Source: an uncultured Ignavibacteriales bacterium
Lineage (GTDB): Bacteria > Bacteroidota > Ignavibacteria > Ignavibacteriales > Ignavibacteriaceae
Direction of reading: 5' to 3'
Assembly: GCA_903929035.1 (NCBI GenBank)
Contig: CAIYTF010000127.1
Location: 30,889-94,888, forward strand
DNA length: 64,000 nucleotides
The notes beneath the pieces are model-generated. The model did not search any database. It saw only the letters and a program-made list of their open reading frames with translations, and was not told the DNA's origin. Every line of letters begins with the position of its first letter. The stretch's first letter is position 1. The translations under genes and the position numbers were made by a program. This document shows, piece after piece, positions 37,086 to 47,644 of the stretch.

Positions 37086-40000
37086 ATAAACTGTTAGAAA
37101 GGCAATTGAGAAGAAGCTCAATTGCATATAGAGACATTCCTGAAGACTTTCAAAAGCTTTTGATAGCGGTTAACGCTTCTTACGATCATTATGAAGCTGA
37201 CAGATCTCTTCTTGAAAGAAGCATTGACCTCAGTTCACTTGAGCTGACAGAAGCCTATAAAAAATTAAGAGTCGAAACCGAACGTCAAAAGATAGTGCTG
37301 GATAAACTTAAATCGGCTATCTCATCACTCCGTCACGAAGATGAAGTGGTATTTACATCTGAAGTAATAGAAGATGAGGATTTGATTTCAATTTCAGATA
37401 TTCTGACAAGTCAAATTCAAAAAAGAAAAGAGGCTGAAGATAAGCTCATTCTTTATGAACGCGCGATAAATTCAGGCAGCAACGGTATTTTAATCACTGA
37501 TCCTAACTTGCCTGATAACCCGATTGTGTTTTGCAATCCGGCATATTTGAAGGCAACAGGTTATTCTTTGGAAGAAGTCCTCGGCAAAAATGGAAGAATA
37601 CTCCAACGTGAAGATAATGACCAGGAAGGACTAAGAATATTACGGGCGTCAATTAAAAAGCAAGAATCCTGCACCGTTACTGTCCGAAACTATAGAAAAG
37701 ACGGCACGATGTTTTGGAATGATTTGAGAATAAGTCCGATTTTTAATTCAAAAGGAAAACTGACAAACTTCATCGGAGTTCAGACTGATGTCACTAACAG
37801 AATTGAATTTGAGCGTCAACTTAAAACAGCTAATTCAAGAATTTCCGCGCTAATTCAAAGTTTACAAAGCGGTATTTTAGTTGAAGATGAAAACCGCCGA
37901 ATCGTTGTCTCCAACCAAGAGTTTTGCACTATGTTCGGGATCCCTTATTCACCTGAAAATTTGATTGGCTATGACTGTGTCGCGGCAACGGAACTTTCAA
38001 AAGTACTATTTCAAGACCCTGTAGGATTTGTTGAAGATATTTCAAAAATATTAGAGGATAAAAAAGTAGTCAAGGGTGAGGAACTGAACTTGGCAGATGG
38101 AAGAGTTTTCGAGAGAGATTATATACCGATATTTATTTCGAAAGATTATAGCGGACATTTATGGCAGTATAGAGATATAACCGAAAAGAAAAATGCCGAG
38201 AAGAAATTATTAGAGAGCGAGAAACTTTTCAGACATATTATTGACAATGCAGGGGAAATAATATATAGAATCGACCCAAATGGTATTTTTACTTACGTGA
38301 ATCCTACCGCGGTAAGAATTATGGGCTTCAGCGTGGACGAATTAGTCGGAAAGCATTACCTTGATTTTGTAAGAGAGGATTTCGTTAAACGGATGATGAT
38401 TTTTTATAAAAATCAAATTACTTCAAAAACTACAAGTACATATTTTGAATTTCCGGCAGTTAAAAAATCTGGCGAAATAGTCTGGCTGGGACAAAATGTT
38501 CAAATTATATTTGGCGATCAAGAAATTGTTGGGCTTCAGTCTGTTGCAAGAGATATTACAGAACGCGTATTATTTGAAGGAGAAATACAGAGGTTAAAAA
38601 GCTTTTACGAACAAATACTCAATGACCTTCCAGGGCAGGTTGCAGTCTTTGATAAAAATTTAAGTTACTTATTCTTGAATCCTGCAAGCGTGAATGACAC
38701 GGAATTGAGAAAATGGATGATTGGGAAAACTGATTTTGATTATTGCAAAATAAAGAAATTAGACCCATCAATTGCAAGGGAACGGCAGAATAGATTACAC
38801 GAAGCTATTCAATTAGAGACTGCTCAACATTTTGAAGAGATTACTCTCCGTGATGGAAAAAATGAATACTTCACGAGGGTTATTAGCCCGATATTTGATC
38901 AAAATAGAGAAGTAAAATATCTAATCGGATATGGTTTAAATATTACTGATCTAAAAGTTGCACAGCTGAAGCTTACCGGTTCTCAGCGTCAGCTTTTTGC
39001 AGTTCTTAATACTGTAGGTGAAGGTATAGCAACGATAGATGAATCAAATAATATCGTTATGATAAATGATGAAATAACAAAGATATGGGGCTATACCAAA
39101 GAGGAAATACTGGGCAGGAATATAGAAATTCTCCTGCCGGAATATTTCCGTGAAAACCTAATCGTGGGAAGAAGCCATTTTCTTGATTTGAATGATACAA
39201 GAATTATCGGGAACGGTGTAGAAATTGAAGGGCAAAGAAAAGACGGTGAAATCTTTCCTGTTGAAATAAAAATTCAGGAAATGAAAATAGAAGAAAAAAC
39301 TTATTTTACGGCAGCCATAAGAGATATTACTGAAAGCAAAAAAGTAATGGAGGAGTTGATTCAATCCAAGAGAACTGCCGAAGAATCAATGAAAGCTAAG
39401 GAACAATTTTTAGCCCATATGAGCCACGAAATTCGTACCCCGATGAACGCGGTTGTGGCTCTGACTCAGATGATGCTGGAAATGAATCCCACTTTGGAAC
39501 AGCAGCCATTTTTGGATTCGATACGAGCTTCCGCGGAAAACCTTTTAGTAATTATTAATGATATTCTAGATTTCAGTAAAATTGAGGCAGGAAAAATTGA
39601 GCTTCAGATGAAGCAATTTTCCCTTCGTAAGTTAGTTGATGAACTAAATAATACTGCTAAATACATTTCTTTAGAGAAATCTATTCAGATTGATTTTTTT
39701 GTCGAGGAAAGTATTCCGGACAATTTAATTGGCGATGAGGTCAGGCTAAACCAGATTTTGCTGAATCTTGTTTCCAATGCCATTAAATTTACCGATAGAG
39801 GCAGTGTTATGTTCAACTGTTCAAAAATATCAGGTGCTGATGATTCTGTATTGCTCAAATTCACTATTTCAGATTCAGGGACGGGAATTCCGGAAGACAA
39901 AGTTGGCAGCATTTTTAACAGTTTTGAACAGCTTTCTAATCAAGGAGCTTTAACCAAACAAGGAACCGGACTGGGCTTGGCAATTGTAAAAAAGCTGGTT

Positions 40001-40927
40001 GAGTTGAATCAAGGACAGATATATGTTGAAAGCGTGATGGGTGTTGGCTCCAAATTTGTTGTTGAGCTAAACTTCCACGTAGGATCATCGATTCACGCTA
40101 TGGAAGCTATTCACGAGACGAATTTGCTTCCCGGAAAAATTGATTTGTCCGGGATAAAAGTGCTTATTGTTGAAGATAATATTATGAATATATTCGTTGC
40201 TACAAAAGTGCTGCAAAAATATGGTGCTTGGTATATGGTTGCTAAAAATGGTTTCGAGGCACTTGATATTTTCAGAGAAAATGATTTTGATGTTATCTTG
40301 ATGGATTTAGGAATGCCTTTGATGGATGGTTATGAAACTACTACCCGAATACGCGGCGAATTCCCCGAACCAAAAAACCGGATACCTATTATTGCACTCA
40401 CTGCATTTGCTTCACTGGACCCAAAGGATTCGCAGCCGGAGACTGGAATGACTGACAAATTGAGTAAACCTTACAAGCCGGATGATCTGGTTAAGAAAAT
40501 AGCATCTGTTTTAGCCAATAAAATGATTCAAATGAACGCGGATATTGATTCTTCCGATAGCACGGATTTACCTGTAACTCCATTAATAGACCTCAGTGTT
40601 ATGAGCGAAATAGGGGGAGATGATAATGAATTTGTCTTCGAGATGGTAACGTTATTTTTAAGAGATACCCCTGGATATATCAAGGCAATGGAGAATGAAA
40701 TTGCATCGGGTAATTTTAAAAAAGCTGCTGATGTTGCCCATAGTATGAAGCCTACTCTCGGGTATGTTGGATTAACCTCTTTAGAACCGAAGTTTGAGTT
40801 ATATAATAATATACTGAAAACCGAAAAGAATAAAGTAAAATTGCAGGAGTTACTAAATGATATAAAAAAAGTGATAGCTAATGCTTATGTGGAATTGCGT
40901 GAATATTTACGCGCGAATAATAGATAG
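37082..40927 (+). CDS. Multi-PAS hybrid histidine kinase with receiver and Hpt domains
   Basis: This 1281-aa soluble kinase starts at a GTG overlapping the FIST stop codon. An N-terminal coiled-coil region (residues 1-125) precedes about five PAS/PAC units. These include SNGILITDPNLPDNPIVFCNPAYLKATGY, DNAGEIIYRIDPNG and NTVGEGIATIDESN. The HisKA domain has H782 in [14 protein letters not shown]. The ATPase domain has LVSNAIKFT, DSGTGIP and [10 protein letters not shown] receiver follows with D1075 in LMDLGMP, and a C-terminal Hpt with H1220 in VAHSMKPTLGYVG. FIST is the likely input partner. No membrane segment is present, so it is expected to be cytoplasmic. Confidence 0.92.
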   Translation: MNKLLERQLRRSSIAYRDIPEDFQKLLIAVNASYDHYEADRSLLERSIDLSSLELTEAYKKLRVETERQKIVLDKLKSAISSLRHEDEVVFTSEVIEDEDLISISDILTSQIQKRKEAEDKLILYERAINSGSNGILITDPNLPDNPIVFCNPAYLKATGYSLEEVLGKNGRILQREDNDQEGLRILRASIKKQESCTVTVRNYRKDGTMFWNDLRISPIFNSKGKLTNFIGVQTDVTNRIEFERQLKTANSRISALIQSLQSGILVEDENRRIVVSNQEFCTMFGIPYSPENLIGYDCVAATELSKVLFQDPVGFVEDISKILEDKKVVKGEELNLADGRVFERDYIPIFISKDYSGHLWQYRDITEKKNAEKKLLESEKLFRHIIDNAGEIIYRIDPNGIFTYVNPTAVRIMGFSVDELVGKHYLDFVREDFVKRMMIFYKNQITSKTTSTYFEFPAVKKSGEIVWLGQNVQIIFGDQEIVGLQSVARDITERVLFEGEIQRLKSFYEQILNDLPGQVAVFDKNLSYLFLNPASVNDTELRKWMIGKTDFDYCKIKKLDPSIARERQNRLHEAIQLETAQHFEEITLRDGKNEYFTRVISPIFDQNREVKYLIGYGLNITDLKVAQLKLTGSQRQLFAVLNTVGEGIATIDESNNIVMINDEITKIWGYTKEEILGRNIEILLPEYFRENLIVGRSHFLDLNDTRIIGNGVEIEGQRKDGEIFPVEIKIQEMKIEEKTYFTAAIRDITESKKVMEELIQSKRTAEESMKAKEQFLAHMSHEIRTPMNAVVALTQMMLEMNPTLEQQPFLDSIRASAENLLVIINDILDFSKIEAGKIELQMKQFSLRKLVDELNNTAKYISLEKSIQIDFFVEESIPDNLIGDEVRLNQILLNLVSNAIKFTDRGSVMFNCSKISGADDSVLLKFTISDSGTGIPEDKVGSIFNSFEQLSNQGALTKQGTGLGLAIVKKLVELNQGQIYVESVMGVGSKFVVELNFHVGSSIHAMEAIHETNLLPGKIDLSGIKVLIVEDNIMNIFVATKVLQKYGAWYMVAKNGFEALDIFRENDFDVILMDLGMPLMDGYETTTRIRGEFPEPKNRIPIIALTAFASLDPKDSQPETGMTDKLSKPYKPDDLVKKIASVLANKMIQMNADIDSSDSTDLPVTPLIDLSVMSEIGGDDNEFVFEMVTLFLRDTPGYIKAMENEIASGNFKKAADVAHSMKPTLGYVGLTSLEPKFELYNNILKTEKNKVKLQELLNDIKKVIANAYVELREYLRANNR

Positions 40928-41064
40928 GAAATACTTGGTTAAGTCGGGGGTGTTCCCATGCATAGCCGCGACAAAGCAGTTGTAACTAAACTTTCCCGTT
41001 CTTTCTTTCGATAATTAAATTTATTTATCTTATTATATTAAACGATTCAGAAAAGGATATTGTT
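40928..41064. other. Spacer upstream of the chemoreceptor, with one of the two CATG sites found
   Basis: This is a short non-coding gap. CATG at 40953-40956 (in cccatgcatagc) is one of only two copies I found in the window. AGAAAAGGA at 41051-41059 is a ribosome-binding site candidate for the chemoreceptor. Confidence 0.4.
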
Positions 41065-43194
41065 ATGCAGTGGTTTTATAATCTCAAGATCAGAGAAAAG
41101 CTGTTAGTTAGTTATGGTATTATGGCTTTTATCGTTCTATTCATCGGTTACGGTGCGATTTCAAATATGAAAATAATGGATGAAAGGGATACTTTTCTCT
41201 ACCAAAAAGCAGCAATTCCGCTCGCGGATTTAGGAGATTTATCGACTGCATTTCAAAGAGTTCGTGTAAATAACGCGAAAATTGCTATGTTGGAATTTCA
41301 GGTTCAGACAAAAAGTGTTTCAAGTGAAAGTGTGGCTTCAGCCATTGAGGGATATATAGAGAAAATCAAGACTTTGCAGGAGAAAATTCAGGAGCATATA
41401 AAAGAGCTAAGGACGACTTCAATAGATGATGAAGATGATGAATTTATTCGTATCCTGACCGAGCGGTTAGCGGACTGGAAAAAGGAAAACGAAGTTTACC
41501 TGAATTTACTTGATGAAAGGAAACTTGATGAGGCGAGCGTGTTATTTAACGGTAAGCTTCAGAACTATGTCGTGCAAGTTGAGACGCAGATTGACAAGAT
41601 GATTTCTCATAATGAAGCATCTGCAAAAGAAACAAGTGAGCAGAATACTGCAATTTACGAAAAAGTAAGAAACACCATTATTGCTATATTGATAAGCGGT
41701 CTGCTGGTTGCTATTGGTTTGGGAATATTTATGAGCAACCTTATCAATAAACCGGTTCTAAAAGTTTATGAAATAGCCCAGGAAATTGCCAAGGGTCACG
41801 TGAAAGCACGGGCAAACATTGACGGTAATGACGAGATTGTAATGATGGCAAAATCATTTGATAAAGTTGCCTTGCAATTGGAAACTTTTGCTGATGCGAT
41901 GCACGAAATTATGGAGGGCAATGTGAATGTCAACGTTCCTGTTTACGATAAGGATGACTTGCTCGCGCCGGCATTAAACGGAATTTCATCAACCTTGCGC
42001 GACCTGGTGGCAGAAGCCGTTATGCTCTCGAAAGCCGGTGTTGAGGGGCGGCTTTCAACAAGGGGCAGCGAGCAGAAATTCAGGGGCGGATATCGTGACA
42101 TTATTGCCGGATTTAACGCGACATTAGATTCTGTTATCCTCCCTGTTAAAGAAGGCTCTGATGTACTTGCAATTTTAGCAACAGGTGATTTAACAGCAAG
42201 AGTAACCCGCGAGTTCAGCGGGGATCATCAAATTATTAAAAACAGTATAAACAGTCTCGCGGATTCTTTTAGCAGTGCGCTATCCGAGGTTTCGTCCGCT
42301 GTTCAGGCAGCTGCAAGTGCTGCAACTCAAATATCTTCGAGTTCCGAAGAAATGGCAGCCGGTGCACAGGAGCAAAGTTCGCAATCTTCTGAAATAGCAA
42401 GTGCTGTTGAAGAAATGACAAAAACGATTATGGAATCATCGCGGAATACAGGTGTTGCTGCTGAAAAATCCAGGCTTGCAAATGAGAGTACTAAAAATGG
42501 AGAGAAGAAAATTGAAGAAACAAAGCAGGGAATGATTCGTATAGTTGATGCGACAACGGAAACAGGCAGGATCATAACTTCGCTTGCAAAAAAAACAGAT
42601 CAGATTGGCGAAATTACGCAAGTCATTGATGAAATTGCCGATCAGACAAATCTATTGGCATTGAATGCCGCTATCGAGGCAGCCAGAGCAGGGGAACAGG
42701 GGCGAGGGTTCGCGGTTGTGGCGGATGAAGTGAGGAAGCTTGCTGAACGCACTACCAAGGCAACTAAAGAAATTGCTGATACTATAAAAACTGTTCAGAA
42801 AGAAGCTCAAGAAGCAGATGACTCGATGAAAGAAGCCGGTAAATCCGTGCAGCAGGGAATGATTTTGACCGAAGAGGTTGCTAAAGCATTAATTCAGATT
42901 AGGGAAATAAATGTTATTGTTGCTGATCTGGTAAATCAGGTGGCTGCCACGAGTGAAGAACAATCAACAACCGCGGAAGAAATTAGTAAAAATATCGATA
43001 ATATCAGCAGTGTTACACACGAATCAGCTGCAGGAACAGGTCAGATTGCGCGGGCAGCCGAAGATCTTAGCAGGCTAACCGAGAACCTTCAATCATTGAT
43101 AGGCCGTTTTACCCTTGTAGATTCGAACCGTTTAGGGATGCAAAACAGATCAGCTCAACTGACACGAAAACAAGGTAGATTTCTCTCTAACTGA
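41065..43194 (+). CDS. Methyl-accepting chemotaxis protein
   Basis: This 709-aa receptor has a membrane helix at about residues 11-32 and a periplasmic four-helix-bundle sensor (residues 33-200). A second membrane helix follows ([20 protein letters not shown], about 208-228). Two HAMP-like units come next (starting at [20 protein letters not shown]). The cytoplasmic signalling domain has the hairpin tip [41 protein letters not shown]. It would modulate CheA activity and swimming. No che genes are adjacent, but it lies among kinases and upstream of hybrid sensors, and flagellin is encoded at 62134. The methylation sites are in the usual helices; the ligand is unknown. Confidence 0.95.
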   Translation: MQWFYNLKIREKLLVSYGIMAFIVLFIGYGAISNMKIMDERDTFLYQKAAIPLADLGDLSTAFQRVRVNNAKIAMLEFQVQTKSVSSESVASAIEGYIEKIKTLQEKIQEHIKELRTTSIDDEDDEFIRILTERLADWKKENEVYLNLLDERKLDEASVLFNGKLQNYVVQVETQIDKMISHNEASAKETSEQNTAIYEKVRNTIIAILISGLLVAIGLGIFMSNLINKPVLKVYEIAQEIAKGHVKARANIDGNDEIVMMAKSFDKVALQLETFADAMHEIMEGNVNVNVPVYDKDDLLAPALNGISSTLRDLVAEAVMLSKAGVEGRLSTRGSEQKFRGGYRDIIAGFNATLDSVILPVKEGSDVLAILATGDLTARVTREFSGDHQIIKNSINSLADSFSSALSEVSSAVQAAASAATQISSSSEEMAAGAQEQSSQSSEIASAVEEMTKTIMESSRNTGVAAEKSRLANESTKNGEKKIEETKQGMIRIVDATTETGRIITSLAKKTDQIGEITQVIDEIADQTNLLALNAAIEAARAGEQGRGFAVVADEVRKLAERTTKATKEIADTIKTVQKEAQEADDSMKEAGKSVQQGMILTEEVAKALIQIREINVIVADLVNQVAATSEEQSTTAEEISKNIDNISSVTHESAAGTGQIARAAEDLSRLTENLQSLIGRFTLVDSNRLGMQNRSAQLTRKQGRFLSN

Positions 43195-43237
43195 TTATTC
43201 AATAAAAAAAGATATTCTAAAAATAAAGGTAAAACCC

Positions 43238-44365
43238 GTGAAAACAGAATTCGCTTCGCCCGAACGTTCTACAATGGATGAAATTAATGCTTCTAATCTC
43301 TTTCTGACCTCATTCACTGAGAATTCTTTAGTAATGAATATGATCCCGAATATTATGCTGATTTTGAACAGTAATAGGCAGATTGTTTTTGCAAATAAGG
43401 CAATGCTGAATTATTTAGGACTTGAGACAAGCACGAGCATTCTGGGGCTTCGTCCCGGTGAACTTGTCAATTGTGTCCATTCAGATCAGACGGAAGGCGG
43501 CTGCGGGACAACGAAGAATTGCATAGTATGCGGAGCAGTTAGCGCGATACTTAGCAGCCAGGAAGGCGCAGCTGCCGATGAGGAATGCCGGATACTAACA
43601 AAATCAAACGATGCTCTTGATTACAAGGTGCATTGCGTTCCTTTGGACTTTGGAAGCGAACGCTATGTAGTTTTTCTCTTAAATGATATCAGTGATTCCA
43701 AAAGGAAAGGCGTTTTAGAACGAATTTTTTTTCACGATATATTAAATACCGCCGGCGGTATAAGGGGCTTCGCGCAGCTGCTTCCTGATGCTACTCCCGA
43801 GGAAACAATTGAGTTTGGCGCGATTCTCGAAAAGTTGTCAAATCTGCTTATAGATGAGATCCAGGCTCAAAGGGATATGGTCGCGGCAGAAAACGGCGAA
43901 CTGATAGTTAAACAACATCTTGTTAATGCAGCAGCCGAAATCCGGACTGTTATTCAACTTTATCAAAAACATCCTGTTGCAGAAAACAAGATTATTTTTG
44001 CTGCCGGAGATACCCCTGATTATTCTTTTGAAACAGATTCGCGGCTATTAAACAGGATTCTTGGCAACTTGCTAAAAAATGCCTTGGAAGCCACCCCTGA
44101 AAACGGAGAGGTGAGTATTCGCGGCAGAAAAGTGCTGAATTATTTCGTTTTCAGTGTTCATAGCAGTAAGTTTATACCCCCTGTTATACAATTGCAAATA
44201 TTCAAACGTTCATTTTCAACAAAAGGAGCCGGTCGCGGATTAGGAACGTATAGCGTGAAGCTTTTAACAGAAAGGTACCTCGAAGGAAGAGCAGGGTTTT
44301 ATTCAGATATTAAAACCGGAACCACTTTTTATACTATTCTTCCGATTCAAGAACACTGCTTTTAG
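43238..44365 (+). CDS. PAS sensor histidine kinase with a four-cysteine motif
   Basis: This 375-aa soluble kinase starts at a GTG (43238). Residues 30-155 form a PAS domain with an inserted cysteine cluster C79, C89, C95 and C98 (spacing C-x9-C-x5-C-x2-C), with H81 inside it. The cluster could hold a metal ion or sense redox state. The phosphorylatable residue is H166 in FFHDILNTAGG, an HDxLN-type HisKA. The ATPase domain has LLKNALEATPENG, then FKRSFSTKGAGRGLGTYSVK. It lies between the chemoreceptor and the next kinase, 9 nt from the latter, and is probably in the same transcript. Confidence 0.87.
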   Translation: MKTEFASPERSTMDEINASNLFLTSFTENSLVMNMIPNIMLILNSNRQIVFANKAMLNYLGLETSTSILGLRPGELVNCVHSDQTEGGCGTTKNCIVCGAVSAILSSQEGAAADEECRILTKSNDALDYKVHCVPLDFGSERYVVFLLNDISDSKRKGVLERIFFHDILNTAGGIRGFAQLLPDATPEETIEFGAILEKLSNLLIDEIQAQRDMVAAENGELIVKQHLVNAAAEIRTVIQLYQKHPVAENKIIFAAGDTPDYSFETDSRLLNRILGNLLKNALEATPENGEVSIRGRKVLNYFVFSVHSSKFIPPVIQLQIFKRSFSTKGAGRGLGTYSVKLLTERYLEGRAGFYSDIKTGTTFYTILPIQEHCF

Positions 44366-44374
44366 AGAATTATA

Positions 44375-46945
44375 ATGGAGAATCATTCTAAAACACGCGA
44401 AGAACTTCTTAAAGCACTGGAAGACTTGAGACTTGAAAATGAGTCTATAAAAAGTCTGTATCAACAGGATATTTCAGCTGGGAAACGGGCAGAGAGCCGT
44501 CTCCAAAAATTAAATCGGATATATGCCGTGCTAAGCGAGGTAAATCATACCATCGTCCAAACACGTGTAATACAGGAATTATTTGAGGCAGCCTGCCGAA
44601 TTGCCGTTGAGCAGGGTAAGCTGCGTATGGCTTGGATTGGGCTGCTTGACTATCAAACAAAACTCGTGAATCCTGTTGCACACGAGGGAGTGGTTGGGGA
44701 TTACTTAGAAAAATTAAAAATCAGACTTGGTGATAGCCAGCGCGGACAGGGGCCTACTTCCATTGCAATGCGGACCGGTATTCACTATATTTCAAATGAT
44801 ATTGAAAATAACCCGATTATGTCTCCTTGGCGCGATGATGCCTTGCGAATGGGTTTCAGGTCATCTGCTGCTTTCCCAATTATTGTTGCAGGTTCTGTTG
44901 GCGGCACTTTCAATCTGTATGCTGCAGAACCTGACTTCTTTGATGAAAACGAAGTCAAACTTCTTGTTGAGATGGTTGCAAATATTGCGTTTGCTATGGA
45001 ATTTATTGAGCAGGAAAATCACCGGAAAGAAGCAGAAAAAAAATTACTCGAACAAAAGAATCTTCTTAATACTATCATAGAAAGTGCTTCTGAAGCAATT
45101 TTCGCGAAAGATTCATCGGGGAAGTATTGTTCAATAAATGAAACAGGGGCACAAATGCTTGGCTTTAGAGCTGCAGATGTGATAGGACGTACGGATATGG
45201 AATTGCTTAGCGGTGAGACTGCTAATGAGTTCAGGCGTACGGATGAAATTGTTATGCAGAGCGGCCAGGGCTATATACGTGATGAGATCGGTTTTGTCCT
45301 TGGTAAACCTCGTGTATTCCTCGCGCATAAAACTGTATGGCGTGATGATTCAGGAAAAGTTATTGGTGTTATCGGTGTTTCAACGGATATAACTGAGCGC
45401 AAGCGTGTTGAAAAAGAACTTATTAAATTATCGCAGGCTGTACTGCAAAGTCCTGCCTCAGTTGTTATAACCGATCTTGATGGAAATATTGAATATGCCA
45501 ATCCCAAAACGCTTGAAACAACTGGATATTTGCCGGAAGAATTACTCGGGAAAAATCCGCGGGTTTTGAGTTCCGGTGAAATGTCTAAAGAAGAATATAA
45601 AATTGTGTGGGAAACTATTTCTTCAGGTAAAGAATGGCGCGGCGAATTTCACAATAAGAAGAAAAACGGAGAGCTATACTGGGAGTCCTCTTCAATTTCA
45701 CCAATTATTGACGACAATGGAAAAATAATTCATTATCTTGCAGTCAAGGAAGAAATAACAGAGAAAAAACAAATTCTTGATGAGTTAATTCGAGCAAAAG
45801 AGCAGGCAGAATTATCTAACAAGCTTAAGGATGCCTTTATTTCAAACATTTCTCACGAAATACGGACTCCGCTAAATGGAATTCTCGGGATGTCCGATAT
45901 TATCAGGGAATCATTTTCGCAATATATAACCAAAGAAGAAGAACCGTATTTTTCCTCAATTCAAAGATCTTCAAAACGTTTAATTAGTACAGTAGATAAA
46001 ATACTAAATTTCTCGCGTCTTCAGGCTGGGGATTTCCCTGTAACAAAAAGCAATGTTTCTATCACTTCAACTTTGGAAATTCTTATCCGTCAGTTTAATC
46101 CCTTTGCAGCCGCGAAATCTATCATAATACATTTCAATTCCGGTGTTGAAGATGATACTGTTTTTGCCGATGCTGCCGGTTTGCATAATGCATTTGAAAA
46201 TATTATCGAGAATGCAGTAAAGTTTACTGAATCCGGTTCTGTGTTTATTACTTTATATAGGGATGTACGAAATAAATTATCTGTTGATGTGCGTGATACC
46301 GGCACAGGTATTGCCGAAGAATATCTGCCCAATCTATTTAAGTCATATTCCCAGGAAGAAATAGGTTTTAGCCGCCCATACGAAGGATTAGGATTAGGTC
46401 TGGCTATATCAAAAATACTTTTTGATATTAACGGGGCTTCCATTTCTGTAAAAAGTAAAAAAGGAGAAGGAACAGTATTCACTATCTGCTTTGATAAGCA
46501 GTATACAAATCAAAATAATAATAAACCGGTCATTCCGGAAGAAACAAAAGTTCAGCACGATATATTTACTAAAATATCCGTGAATAAGAGACCTGCAGTT
46601 CTCGTGGTTGAAGACGATAAAGAAAATCAATTATTTTTTATGGCGATTCTAAAAAAAGATTTTGATGTTGAAATGGCATTTGACGCAGCCAAGGCTTTCA
46701 AATTATTAAAAAGCCGATCCTTTGATCTAATACTTATGGATATTTCTCTTAAACCGGGGATTAACGGTTTAGAATTAACAAAGGTTATCAGAAACGAGAA
46801 TTCAAACATCCCTATTATAGCGGTAACCGGTTATGCATTTTCCGAAGACCGCGGAAAAGCGCAGGATGCCGGTTGTAATGAATTTCTCGCGAAACCATTT
46901 AACCGTTCTCAATTAATGGAGAAAATCAGGCTGGTGGTCGGGTAG
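44375..46945 (+). CDS. GAF-PAS-PAS hybrid histidine kinase with C-terminal receiver
   Basis: This 856-aa soluble kinase starts with a coiled coil, then a GAF domain (about residues 50-215, with ACRIAVEQGKLRMAWIGLLD and RTGIHYISNDI). Two PAS units follow (IIESASEAIFAKDSSG and QSPASVVITDLDGNIEYANPK). The HisKA has H494 in ISHEIRTPLNGILGM. The ATPase domain has IIENAVKFT, DTGTGIAEE and LGLGLAIS. A C-terminal receiver has D789 in LILMDISL and the lysine in FLAKPF. Nothing suggests a membrane anchor. It is the last gene of the plus-strand signalling cluster that begins with the FIST protein. Confidence 0.92.
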   Translation: MENHSKTREELLKALEDLRLENESIKSLYQQDISAGKRAESRLQKLNRIYAVLSEVNHTIVQTRVIQELFEAACRIAVEQGKLRMAWIGLLDYQTKLVNPVAHEGVVGDYLEKLKIRLGDSQRGQGPTSIAMRTGIHYISNDIENNPIMSPWRDDALRMGFRSSAAFPIIVAGSVGGTFNLYAAEPDFFDENEVKLLVEMVANIAFAMEFIEQENHRKEAEKKLLEQKNLLNTIIESASEAIFAKDSSGKYCSINETGAQMLGFRAADVIGRTDMELLSGETANEFRRTDEIVMQSGQGYIRDEIGFVLGKPRVFLAHKTVWRDDSGKVIGVIGVSTDITERKRVEKELIKLSQAVLQSPASVVITDLDGNIEYANPKTLETTGYLPEELLGKNPRVLSSGEMSKEEYKIVWETISSGKEWRGEFHNKKKNGELYWESSSISPIIDDNGKIIHYLAVKEEITEKKQILDELIRAKEQAELSNKLKDAFISNISHEIRTPLNGILGMSDIIRESFSQYITKEEEPYFSSIQRSSKRLISTVDKILNFSRLQAGDFPVTKSNVSITSTLEILIRQFNPFAAAKSIIIHFNSGVEDDTVFADAAGLHNAFENIIENAVKFTESGSVFITLYRDVRNKLSVDVRDTGTGIAEEYLPNLFKSYSQEEIGFSRPYEGLGLGLAISKILFDINGASISVKSKKGEGTVFTICFDKQYTNQNNNKPVIPEETKVQHDIFTKISVNKRPAVLVVEDDKENQLFFMAILKKDFDVEMAFDAAKAFKLLKSRSFDLILMDISLKPGINGLELTKVIRNENSNIPIIAVTGYAFSEDRGKAQDAGCNEFLAKPFNRSQLMEKIRLVVG

Positions 46946-46976
46946 CTGGTATTTATGAAGTTTATATGAAACTGAT

Positions 46977-47441
46977 TTACAAAATTTTCATCATTGTAAA
47001 ATGTGGAATTCCTACTTCTAAATATTCACTGCTGCAAGTATGATACCCCATCCTCTCGTAGAATGGCTTAGCGGTATTACGAGCGTGAAGTATTATGCTT
47101 TTGAAGCCTTTATCCATTGCAAATTTTTCACTAAATAAAATAAGCTCGCGCCCGGCACCTTTTTTTTGGTGTTTTGTTAGTATTGCCATCTGCCGCATTT
47201 GGATTTCAGAGGGTGTCAACTGTTTCAAGAGTAAACATCCAATCAGTTTTTCGGATATAAACGCTCCAATATGAAATTCATCTTCTTCGTCAAGTAACTG
47301 TTCGGGCGATAAAATTAAGCCTAAAGGAATACGCAAAACTTCATTTCGAATATAAACTTCGTGAATGTAGTCTTGAGAATTGAATTGAATTTCTTTTGTT
47401 ATTATCGGAACATTATTTTGTGAATCATTTTGCATAGTCAT
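46977..47441 (-). CDS. GNAT-family N-acetyltransferase
   Basis: This 154-aa GNAT protein has the acetyl-CoA-binding motif A region MRQMAILTKHQKKGAGRELILFSEKFA (Q/RxxGxG/A signature) near residues 83-110. Motif B follows: IILHARNTAKPFYERMGYHTCSSEYLEVGIPHFTMMK. The ending resembles small acetyltransferases such as YjgM/ElaA-like proteins. The acceptor is unknown. The gene converges on the sensor cluster to its left and diverges from the his operon to its right. Confidence 0.88.
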   Translation of the reverse strand: MTMQNDSQNNVPIITKEIQFNSQDYIHEVYIRNEVLRIPLGLILSPEQLLDEEDEFHIGAFISEKLIGCLLLKQLTPSEIQMRQMAILTKHQKKGAGRELILFSEKFAMDKGFKSIILHARNTAKPFYERMGYHTCSSEYLEVGIPHFTMMKIL

Positions 47442-47554
47442 ACGGAAGAATTATTTTGATAAAATCAAATGTACGTGGAATTTCCATAAAAATAAAACAC
47501 CTTTAGAAGAATATATTGTTTGCGTTTTATTCTTGAAATTCTTAATTTTGTTAT

Positions 47555-47611
47555 ATGAAAAAAGCGATTAATAACAAAAATTTTCAACATCATCACGTGA
47601 CACTTTTGTAG
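47555..47611 (+). CDS. Histidine operon leader peptide
   Basis: A short frame begins with ATG (47555) and reads MKKAINNKNFQHHHVTLL before TAG (47609-47611). It contains three consecutive histidine codons, CAT CAT CAC (47588-47596), and lies directly ahead of a terminator and hisG. This is the arrangement of a classical ribosome-mediated attenuator. When charged His-tRNA is scarce the ribosome stalls at these codons and the downstream terminator should not form. The stop codon falls inside a small hairpin GACAC/GTGTC (47599-47603 and 47611-47615), in line with a ribosome-masked pause hairpin. A weak ribosome-binding site only precedes the ATG. Confidence 0.8.
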   Translation: MKKAINNKNFQHHHVTLL

Positions 47612-47644
47612 TGTCCGCGGCGAGTTGTATTTATACAGATATTT

